Translations under genes and position numbers: made by a program
Source of the DNA: Lentisphaeria bacterium UBA1724
Lineage (GTDB): Bacteria > Verrucomicrobiota > Lentisphaeria > Oligosphaerales > Oligosphaeraceae
NCBI GenBank assembly: GCA_002315885.1
Contig: DCIO01000017.1
Coordinates: 16,937-38,058, forward strand
Direction: 5' to 3'
DNA: 21,122 nt
Shown here: one piece after another, positions 15,728 through 21,122 of the stretch
How the letters are laid out: each line of letters starts with the position of its first letter
Position numbering within the stretch: position 1 is the stretch's first letter
Notes under the pieces: model-generated
Database searches by the model: none
The model's input: only the letters and a program-made list of their open reading frames with translations
What the model was told of the DNA's origin: nothing

Positions 15728-16945
15728 ATGAAGGCGGAAGCCACAGACAATTCCCTATTGCTCCAAAGGGGCTACCCCAAGTTGCTCTCACAGCACCTCC
15801 TGCGGGAATTCATGCTGCCGTTGTGGGGGACCATCTCTGCGTTTGTGATGATCAGCCTGCTCCTGGCGGTATTTGACGACCTGCCGGATTTCTCGGGCAT
15901 CGACATCTCCACCGGGAAGCTTATCCTATATTTCCTGGCACGCATCCCCGACAACCTCATGATGGTATTCCCCATCTCCGCGTTGCTGGCAGTCAGTTTC
16001 ATGAATGCCGTCCTGGGGAAGAACAACGAACTGACCGCCATACGCTCGGCGGGATTGTCCCTCCTGCATACCGCCACGAAAATCTGGCTGGTTACCCTTC
16101 TGCTTTGCGCGGGCATCTTCTGCCTGAATGAATTCGTCATGCCCGTCTGTTCCCAATATGTGGAGACCATCCAGACTGACTACCTAAGCAAGAATACGAA
16201 AAAGAAGGCCAAAAAAGAGACCGAAGAGGGCGAGAAAATGAACCTGACCGCCTTCTACAACCCCCTGAAACGGCAGGATTGGTTCTTCGTGGATTTCAAA
16301 ATGGACCAACCGTCCATCGGCATCAGCGTCTGTCTCCACGACGAAGAGGGACGACTCACCAGCGTCATCACTGCCGCAGAGGGCTCCTACGATCCCAACC
16401 AGGGATACTGGCACTTCCACGGCGTCTCCATCACGGATTACGAATACCCCGCAGGAAGAGCCGCCAATGACAACACTGCATTCCTCCGCCCCATCGTAAA
16501 GCCAATTCGATTCCAGGAGGAACTGCCTGCCCCCAATGACACTACCGCAAAAATCTTCAATGCCAATCCTCGGGATATCGCCATCCAATCCAAGCCCATC
16601 GACCAGATGCCCCTCAGGGATCTGCTGAGAATGCGCAGAAGAAATATCATGCTGGCCTCCAACTACGGCGGACTCGTCCGAACCATGATCGCATACCGTA
16701 TCGTCTCACCACTGGGAACACTCATCGCGGTGCTTTTCGGATTCGCATTGACGCTGACCAGGGGACGCACCACCGCCGCACGGGGCTTCGTCACCGCAGT
16801 CGCACTCTTTATCGCATACTATCTGATATGCCAGTTCTTCCTGATTCTCGGAAAGGGCGGCAATCTCCATTGGCTTATCGCAGGCATCCTGCCAACTATC
16901 TCCGCATTGGCGACCGCACTCTGGCTTACCTATAAACGGCAGTAG
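15728..16945 (+). CDS. LptF/LptG family lipopolysaccharide export permease
   Basis: LptF/G permeases form the inner-membrane part of the LptB2FGC complex that pulls lipopolysaccharide out of the membrane. The 405-residue protein has three N-terminal hydrophobic segments with ELTAIRSAGLS between the second and third. A large periplasmic domain spans about 130-305, and three C-terminal segments follow, including YRIVSPLGTLIAVLFGFALT. That matches the family topology. A very charged stretch (KNTKKKAKKETEEGEK, near residues 156-172) lies early in the soluble domain. Only one such gene is here, so F and G cannot be told apart, and lptB is not in the window. It follows the RDD gene by 5 nt. Confidence 0.9.
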   Translation: MKAEATDNSLLLQRGYPKLLSQHLLREFMLPLWGTISAFVMISLLLAVFDDLPDFSGIDISTGKLILYFLARIPDNLMMVFPISALLAVSFMNAVLGKNNELTAIRSAGLSLLHTATKIWLVTLLLCAGIFCLNEFVMPVCSQYVETIQTDYLSKNTKKKAKKETEEGEKMNLTAFYNPLKRQDWFFVDFKMDQPSIGISVCLHDEEGRLTSVITAAEGSYDPNQGYWHFHGVSITDYEYPAGRAANDNTAFLRPIVKPIRFQEELPAPNDTTAKIFNANPRDIAIQSKPIDQMPLRDLLRMRRRNIMLASNYGGLVRTMIAYRIVSPLGTLIAVLFGFALTLTRGRTTAARGFVTAVALFIAYYLICQFFLILGKGGNLHWLIAGILPTISALATALWLTYKRQ

Positions 16946-17007
16946 AATTCCCTACCGCCACCACCACTCTCTAAACAGGCCCAGACACTCGCGATGATTG
17001 ATACACC

Positions 17008-17790
17008 ATGTCCGAATTTCTCCAACTCCAACTCCTTGCCATCGTCCAGGGATTGACCGAATTTCTGCCTGTCTCCTCCAGCGGACACCTGGCACTCCTG
17101 AAATCACAGATGTCCATCGGCGATATCGCTGACGGACCACTCCTGGAAATCCTCCTCCACGGCGGCACCCTCGTCGCCGTATTCGCATTCTACCGCAAGC
17201 GCATCACCGAACTCCTCATCGGACTGATGAAACGGGACGCAAAGGCCTGGCGCTACGCCCTGGCGGTGGTCATCTCCTGCATCCCCGCAGGAGTGCTCTA
17301 TTTCCTCGCACACGATGCCATCGAAAAGACCTTCGAAAATCCCAAGGCAATCGCCGCATTCCTCATGGTCACGGGCATCGCACTCCTGAGCCTCAAGAAA
17401 ATCCACTCTCTGGGAAAATCCGGCCCCAGCTACCTCCAGGCACTGGGCATCGGCACCGCACAGGCCATCGCAATCCTCCCGGGCATCAGCCGCTCCGGTA
17501 GCACATACGTCGCCGCAAGATGGCTGAATGTCAGTAGCCAGGATGCCTTCGATTTCTCATTCCTGGCCTCCATACCACTCATCCTGGGCTCCATCATCCT
17601 GAAATTCCGACATTTCAGCGAATTGACCACCGACGGACACGCCGTCGGTATCATCACCGCTACAATCCTCTCCGCCATCGTGGGATACGCCGCACTGAAA
17701 CTCCTGGCAAAAATCCGATTCCTCGGAAAATTCTGGGTCTTCGGACTCTACTGCATCGCCGCGGGGATCCTGGCTTTCCTCTTCACATGA
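17008..17790 (+). CDS. uppP: Undecaprenyl-diphosphatase UppP (BacA)
   Basis: UppP dephosphorylates undecaprenyl pyrophosphate so that the lipid carrier of cell-wall and O-antigen units can be reused; overproduction gives bacitracin resistance. The 260-residue integral membrane protein shows both signatures: QGLTEFLPVSSSGH (14-27, with Q14 and E18 of the E/QxxxE motif) and PGISRSGST around R162. Repeated hydrophobic segments are as expected. It lies 62 nt after the LptF/G gene and ends the envelope part of the run. No Shine-Dalgarno sequence is visible before ATG 17008. Confidence 0.96.
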   Translation: MSEFLQLQLLAIVQGLTEFLPVSSSGHLALLKSQMSIGDIADGPLLEILLHGGTLVAVFAFYRKRITELLIGLMKRDAKAWRYALAVVISCIPAGVLYFLAHDAIEKTFENPKAIAAFLMVTGIALLSLKKIHSLGKSGPSYLQALGIGTAQAIAILPGISRSGSTYVAARWLNVSSQDAFDFSFLASIPLILGSIILKFRHFSELTTDGHAVGIITATILSAIVGYAALKLLAKIRFLGKFWVFGLYCIAAGILAFLFT

Positions 17791-17839
17791 CAAATTCCGG
17801 GATTATTTTGTCACGTTTTGGATAATTTGTTGACAAAAA
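17788..17839. promoter_or_regulatory. Three TGACAAA-type boxes upstream of rplY
   Basis: TGACAAA occurs at 17788-17794 (starting in the uppP stop codon), inverted as TTTTGTCA at 17806-17813, and again direct at 17831-17837. The first two could form a hairpin with a 12-nt loop; the second and third form another inverted repeat. The third copy also contains TTGACA (17830-17835), a perfect -35 sequence, but no good -10 box is 16-18 nt away. The arrangement could be an operator or a weak terminator. Confidence 0.4.
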
Positions 17840-17892
17840 TCCATCAAACACCACGAAAACCGGACAAAATACTACCACGAGTGAACAACTTG

Positions 17893-17901
17893 TATTATAT
17901 T
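17893..17901 (+). promoter_or_regulatory. Possible -10 region for the rplY leader
   Basis: TATTATATT contains overlapping TATTAT and TATATT, each one or two mismatches from TATAAT. No recognisable -35 box is at standard distance. If used, it would give an rplY leader of about 90 nt. Confidence 0.3.
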
Positions 17902-17912
17902 AGCCGAATTTC

Positions 17913-17927
17913 CGACCCATTGGGTCG
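17913..17927 (+). promoter_or_regulatory. Hairpin in the putative rplY leader
   Basis: CGACCC and GGGTCG pair around ATT in the transcript, about 70 nt before the rplY start. A T-rich tract begins about 10 nt later (17936-17950). This resembles an attenuator or protein-binding leader element, but it does not match a leader family I recognise. Confidence 0.35.
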
Positions 17928-17997
17928 TTGAAACCGATTTTTGTCTTCTTTACATAATGTACTTCCGTACCACCCTAAACCAACCGAGATACCCAAA

Positions 17998-18288
17998 ATG
18001 AGCAAAAGCATCTCTCTGACTGCCACCAAGCGCGATGAGCTTGGCAGCACCGCATCCCGCCGCCTCCGCAAGCAGGGCTTCATCCCCGCCGTCATCTACT
18101 CCGCAGGCGTCGAGACCATCAGCTTCCAGCTGGATGCCGCACAGGCCGAACAGATCGAGCACTACGAAGATACCCTCACCATCGCCATCGACGGCATTGG
18201 CACCAAGACCGCCATCGTGAAGGATGTCCAGTACAAGGCTATCAACGGCCAGATCCTCTCCATCGATTTCCAGGAAGTCAAGGCATAA
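17998..18288 (+). CDS. rplY: Large ribosomal subunit protein bL25
   Basis: bL25 binds 5S rRNA in the 50S subunit. The 96-residue protein is the short form without the C-terminal CTC extension. It begins ISLTATKRDELGSTASRRLRKQGFIPAVIY, the usual N-terminal RNA-binding sequence, and ends ILSIDFQEV. The ORF could start at 17941, but the extra 19 residues are not family-like, so ATG 17998 is chosen; it has no clear Shine-Dalgarno sequence. Placement just before pth is common in bacteria. The 197-nt gap to pth holds a CGACG/CGTCG stem (about 18292-18311) and an imperfect stem (18449-18472) but no gene. Confidence 0.93.
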   Translation: MSKSISLTATKRDELGSTASRRLRKQGFIPAVIYSAGVETISFQLDAAQAEQIEHYEDTLTIAIDGIGTKTAIVKDVQYKAINGQILSIDFQEVKA

Positions 18289-18485
18289 TACGACGCAAAA
18301 AAACGTCGCAAAGCCCTTTCTGAATCCCGTCGCCTCAACAACGACGACCTTCCCCGCCGAGGGAACAACACGAACACCTCGGCAACCCCGCCAGAACAGA
18401 GGGCACTCCCTCCACACTGGCTACTGCTTGAAAACCATTTCCCAAAGTCCATCGGCCCTGGCGGACCGGTGGATGACGGGAATCG

Positions 18486-19100
18486 ATGATGGACACCGCG
18501 CCAAGACTGAAACTCATTGCCTGCCTCGGAAATCCCGGGAGGGATTACCAACAGACCCGACACAACGCGGGCTGGCTGGTAGGCGATGAAATCATGAAGG
18601 CCTCAACCACTCCTGCGACGCCGTCGTTCTGGCAACCCAGCAACGGCACACTCCAGTGGACGACCTGCGGTTCCAGAAGCGTCCTGCTCCTGAAACCACT
18701 GACCTACATGAACTTGAGCGGCGAGGCTGTCGCAGAAACACTCCGACATTTCCGTATCACTCCCTTGGAAATGCTGGTCATCTGCGATGATTTGGATATC
18801 CCTGAAGGAACCCTCCGCCTACGGCTAAAGGGCTCCTCCGGAGGACACCGAGGACTGGCCTCCATCATCACAAACCTGCAGACCACGGATTTCCCTAGAC
18901 TGCGGGTCGGCATCGGGAGACCGCGACCCGAATCGGGCACCACCATCGTAGAATGGGTGCTTGCTCCTTGGGTCTCCGCTGACAACTCCCTCCCCCGCGA
19001 CGCAACACGCGCCGCAGCCCAAGTCACTGACACCATTGCACGGGGCTTCCTCCAAAAGGCCGCGCAAGAAGCCAGGATGGTGGGGACGCCGGCGGACTGA
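18486..19100 (+). CDS. pth: Peptidyl-tRNA hydrolase
   Basis: Pth cleaves peptidyl-tRNAs released from stalled ribosomes and so recycles tRNA. The 204-residue protein has CLGNPGRDYQQTRHNAGW near the N-terminus with the catalytic His, then KPLTYMNLSG. The third signature is DDLDIPEGTLRLRLKGSSGGHRGL, with the Asp that supports the His. Two ATG codons lie in tandem (18486 and 18489); either could start the protein. An imperfect CCATCGG/CCGGTGG hairpin just upstream (18449-18472) might affect initiation. rpsF follows after 34 nt. Confidence 0.96.
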   Translation: MMDTAPRLKLIACLGNPGRDYQQTRHNAGWLVGDEIMKASTTPATPSFWQPSNGTLQWTTCGSRSVLLLKPLTYMNLSGEAVAETLRHFRITPLEMLVICDDLDIPEGTLRLRLKGSSGGHRGLASIITNLQTTDFPRLRVGIGRPRPESGTTIVEWVLAPWVSADNSLPRDATRAAAQVTDTIARGFLQKAAQEARMVGTPAD

Positions 19101-19121
19101 AAAACAACCGTTCCTAATTAC

Positions 19122-19126
19122 AGGAG
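19122..19126 (+). promoter_or_regulatory. Shine-Dalgarno AGGAG fixing the rpsF GTG start
   Basis: AGGAG lies 8 nt before GTG 19135. This supports GTG over in-frame codons further upstream that fall inside pth. Confidence 0.8.
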
Positions 19127-19134
19127 TCACAACC

Positions 19135-19533
19135 GTGTCCAAGTATGAATTGATGTTCATCCTTGACCCCGCAAAGGTCGAGGGGAATGGCGAGGCCTTC
19201 GATGCCACCATCCAGGCCTACCTCAAGGAACTCGGCGCCGAAATCAGCCGCGTCAAGTTCTTCGAAAAACGCACCTTCGCACGCCCCATCGGGACCCACA
19301 AAGTCGGTCTCTACTGGGACTACGTCGCCGAAATGCCCGCCACTGCCCCCGCCGCAGTCAAGGACAAGTATCGCCTCAACGCCACCGTCCTCCGCATCGG
19401 TATCTTCCACTTCGAAGATGGCCAGGATGACGAGGTCTTCAAGGCCCGCGAAAACGAAGCCTCCCGCCTGGGTGACGAGCCCTTCCAGGATGACTTCGAC
19501 AACGACTACCGTTCTCGCGGCCCCCGCAAGTAG
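19135..19533 (+). CDS. rpsF: Small ribosomal subunit protein bS6
   Basis: bS6 pairs with bS18 on the 30S platform. The 132-residue protein starts YELMFILDPA after a GTG codon, contains the family sequence KFFEKRTFARPIGTHKVGLYWDYVAEM, and ends with an acidic/basic tail (DDFDNDYRSRGPRK). The ORF is open further upstream into pth, but bS6 proteins begin with this YELMFI segment and the AGGAG sequence fits. Upstream overlap with pth is therefore a track artefact of the open frame. It leads the classical bS6-SSB-bS18-bL9 group. Confidence 0.96.
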   Translation: MSKYELMFILDPAKVEGNGEAFDATIQAYLKELGAEISRVKFFEKRTFARPIGTHKVGLYWDYVAEMPATAPAAVKDKYRLNATVLRIGIFHFEDGQDDEVFKARENEASRLGDEPFQDDFDNDYRSRGPRK

Positions 19534-19594
19534 CCCGTTTTTATCTCCCCGTCAGTTTTTTAGAAAGAGTCGACACACACATTAGCCAAAGAAT

Positions 19595-19600
19595 AGGAGG
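19595..19600 (+). promoter_or_regulatory. Strong Shine-Dalgarno AGGAGG of ssb
   Basis: A full AGGAGG lies 9 nt before the ssb ATG at 19610, the strongest ribosome-binding site in the window. The preceding gap (19534-19590) contains two T-runs without a clear stem. Confidence 0.85.
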
Positions 19601-19609
19601 AAAAGAAAC

Positions 19610-20248
19610 ATGCCCAGCGTCAATAAAGTCATTCTCATCGGAAATCTCACTCGTGAGCCTGAAATCCGACAGACCAACGGCGGCGGAATGGTATCTTCCT
19701 TCACTCTGGCTATGAACCGCAGATACACCAACGCGCGACAGGAACTCGTGGAAGAGACTTGCTTCGTGGATGTCTCCGCCTTCCAGCGAAATGCCGAAAT
19801 CATTCAGCAGTTCGTCCACAAAGGCGATCCCATCTACATCGAAGGACGCCTCAACTACGACACCTGGGTGGATAAGACCACTGGCGTCAACCGCAACCGG
19901 TTGACCGTCGTCTGCGAAAATCTGCAGTTGCTCGCACGCCGTTCTGATGGCCAGGGCGCCATGGGAGGAGCCCCCGCACAAAATGCTGGCGCATACCAGC
20001 CCGCAGGGACCTACCGCCAGGCATCCCCACGCCCCGCATACGGCGCACCACAGCAACAGGGTGGCTATGCCGCTCCCGCAGCACGTCCCCAATATGGCCA
20101 GCCCCAGGCAACTGGTTACGGCCAGCCCGTGGACGTCCCCGCGCCGCAGCAGTATCGCTCCGCATCACCCATGCCTTCCTTCCAGGCTCCCGAGCCTCCG
20201 CAGGATGTGCCACAGGATGATGCCCCCGTGGATGACACGCCTTTCTGA
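19610..20248 (+). CDS. ssb: Single-stranded DNA-binding protein
   Basis: SSB coats single-stranded DNA during replication, repair and recombination and recruits partners through its C-terminal tip. The 212-residue protein has an OB-fold in residues 1-112 (NKVILIGNLTREPEIR, FVDVSAFQRNAEIIQQF, GDPIYIEGRLNYDTW). A long Gln/Pro/Gly/Tyr-rich linker follows, and the acidic tip ends in DDTPF, matching the conserved DDxPF. It is located between rpsF and rpsR as in many bacteria. The Ala/Pro/Gln-rich linker is compositionally biased, as usual for SSB tails. Confidence 0.97.
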   Translation: MPSVNKVILIGNLTREPEIRQTNGGGMVSSFTLAMNRRYTNARQELVEETCFVDVSAFQRNAEIIQQFVHKGDPIYIEGRLNYDTWVDKTTGVNRNRLTVVCENLQLLARRSDGQGAMGGAPAQNAGAYQPAGTYRQASPRPAYGAPQQQGGYAAPAARPQYGQPQATGYGQPVDVPAPQQYRSASPMPSFQAPEPPQDVPQDDAPVDDTPF

Positions 20249-20309
20249 AATTCCCCCGACAGGAAGAGAACTTTCTTGTAAATAACCAAGCAAAAAAAGG
20301 AACTTCAAA

Positions 20310-20540
20310 ATGAAGACCATTACTCCGAAACGCCGCCAGAAGCTGCTGCGCCAGAAGACCTGCCGCCTCTGCAAAAACAACATCTTCCAGCTGGATTTCA
20401 AGGATGTTGATCTGCTCAAGCGTTTCCAGACCGAGGGCGGACGCATCCTGCCCCGCACCATCACTGGTAACTGCTCCAAGCACCAGAAACTGCTGGCCGA
20501 CGCTATCAAGCGCGCCCGCGTTATGGGTCTCGTTCTCTAA
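20310..20540 (+). CDS. rpsR: Small ribosomal subunit protein bS18, zinc-binding type
   Basis: bS18 binds bS6 and 16S rRNA on the 30S platform. The 76-residue protein has CRLC (residues 18-21) and a later NCSKH, so the four ligands of the zinc-binding (C+) version appear present. The family core FQTEGGRILPRTITGNCSKHQKLLADAIKRAR is intact. AAAGGA (20296-20301) lies 8 nt upstream of ATG 20310. It is followed after 30 nt by rplI. Confidence 0.97.
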   Translation: MKTITPKRRQKLLRQKTCRLCKNNIFQLDFKDVDLLKRFQTEGGRILPRTITGNCSKHQKLLADAIKRARVMGLVL

Positions 20541-20570
20541 TGGCACACCCCCAGAAGAAGGAATACTACT

Positions 20571-21026
20571 ATGTCTAAAGAACTGATTCTCCTGGAAGAT
20601 GTCAAGGATCTCGGTCAGGTCGGCGACGTCGTCAAAGTCGCTGATGGCTACGCCCGCAACTTCCTGATTCCCCGCAAATACGCAATCGCCGTCACCAAAG
20701 GCGCTCTGAAGCAGGTCGAGGCACGCAAGCTCAAGCTCCAGCAGGAGCGCGAACAGCGCCTGGCCGTCGCTAAGGCACTGGCAGAAAAGATCGAGGCGCT
20801 CAATATCGTCCTGCCCATGGCAGTCGGCGAAAACGACAAGCTCTTCGGTTCCGTCTCCGCACAGGTCGTCGCAGACGCCGTCAATGCCCAGGGCATTGAA
20901 ATCAGCAAGGCTGATGTGGAACTGGATGACAGCATCCGCACCCTCGGCGAATACACCGTCGCCATCAAGCTCTCCAGCGAGGTCAAGGCCAACCTGAAGA
21001 TCCAGATCACCAAGAAGGAAGACTAA
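20571..21026 (+). CDS. rplI: Large ribosomal subunit protein bL9
   Basis: bL9 binds domain V of 23S rRNA and helps maintain reading frame. The 151-residue protein has the N-terminal domain (ILLEDVKDLGQVGDVVKVADGYARNFLIP), a long connecting helix rich in Glu/Lys/Gln, and the C-terminal domain (LFGSVSAQVVADAVNAQGIEI). Length is normal. AAGGA (20558-20562) is 8 nt upstream of ATG 20571. A strong terminator follows about 20 nt after the stop codon, so this ends the operon. Confidence 0.97.
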   Translation: MSKELILLEDVKDLGQVGDVVKVADGYARNFLIPRKYAIAVTKGALKQVEARKLKLQQEREQRLAVAKALAEKIEALNIVLPMAVGENDKLFGSVSAQVVADAVNAQGIEISKADVELDDSIRTLGEYTVAIKLSSEVKANLKIQITKKED

Positions 21027-21047
21027 TCCCTCCTAGCGATCACACAC

Positions 21048-21084
21048 AAAAAAGCCGCCGCGGTAAACCCACGGCGGCTTTTTT
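21048..21084 (+). terminator. Rho-independent terminator after rplI, possibly bidirectional
   Basis: GCCGCCG (21054-21060) pairs with CGGCGGC (21072-21078). The stem is flanked by six A on the left (21048-21053) and six T on the right (21079-21084). The flanking runs let it act on either strand. The last 38 nt are too short to show whether a convergent gene ends here; two minus-strand frames have stops at 21099-21106. Confidence 0.93.
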
Positions 21085-21122
21085 GCGTTCTAGGCATTCT
21101 AGGCTACTTCGACGGCGGGGAC

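Noticed and set aside
18289..18485. Possible small RNA or gene between rplY and pth
   Set aside because: Two weak stems are present, but no tRNA, SRP RNA or other known RNA pattern was recognised, and the overlapping ORFs look like shadows.
21099..21122. C-terminal end of a convergent minus-strand gene
   Set aside because: Two minus-strand frames have a stop close to the window edge, and 6-8 codons cannot distinguish a real gene end from chance.

Overview
This window comes from a GC-rich diderm bacterium. LptF/G permease, UppP and signal peptidase I genes indicate an outer membrane with exported envelope precursors. The order rplY-pth-rpsF-ssb-rpsR-rplI, the enlarged signal peptidase and a GYF_2-RDD membrane protein would fit the PVC superphylum, with Lentisphaerota or Kiritimatiellota as my best guess. 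That placement is inference from memory of such genomes and was not tested. No tRNA, rRNA, insertion sequence, phage gene or CRISPR array was seen.

Layout. Positions 1-2254 hold one minus-strand gene with a strong terminator at its 3' end. It encodes an unusual protein: eight zinc-ribbon-like units, an in-frame 45-bp tandem repeat inside unit 5, and a C-terminal SGNH-like fold that seems to have lost every catalytic residue. It is divergently transcribed from a sodium:solute symporter gene (2639-4210). The 370-bp divergent spacer has promoter-like elements and a C6G8 palindrome. A strong terminator (about 4229-4269) closes the symporter unit.

Positions 4317-17790 form a long co-directional run with mostly short gaps: hflX, mutL, a family-5 ABC substrate-binding protein, its two permeases (no ATPase), lepA, lepB, a GYF_2-RDD protein, an LptF/G permease and uppP. 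The run links ribosome rescue and DNA repair to import, protein export, lipopolysaccharide transport and undecaprenyl phosphate recycling. A heptanucleotide repeat fills the gap between the two permease genes.

After a spacer with three TGACAAA-type boxes and a leader hairpin comes a translation/replication block at 17998-21026: rplY, pth, rpsF, ssb, rpsR, rplI. It ends in a strong hairpin that could work in both directions. Four of these genes have clear Shine-Dalgarno sequences at 8-9 nt spacing, while several genes of the upstream run have none.

Most genes here are housekeeping genes. The most promising novelty is the zinc-ribbon/pseudo-SGNH protein. Next are the heptamer repeat, a MutL with an eroded nuclease site, and a substrate-binding protein apparently anchored at both ends.
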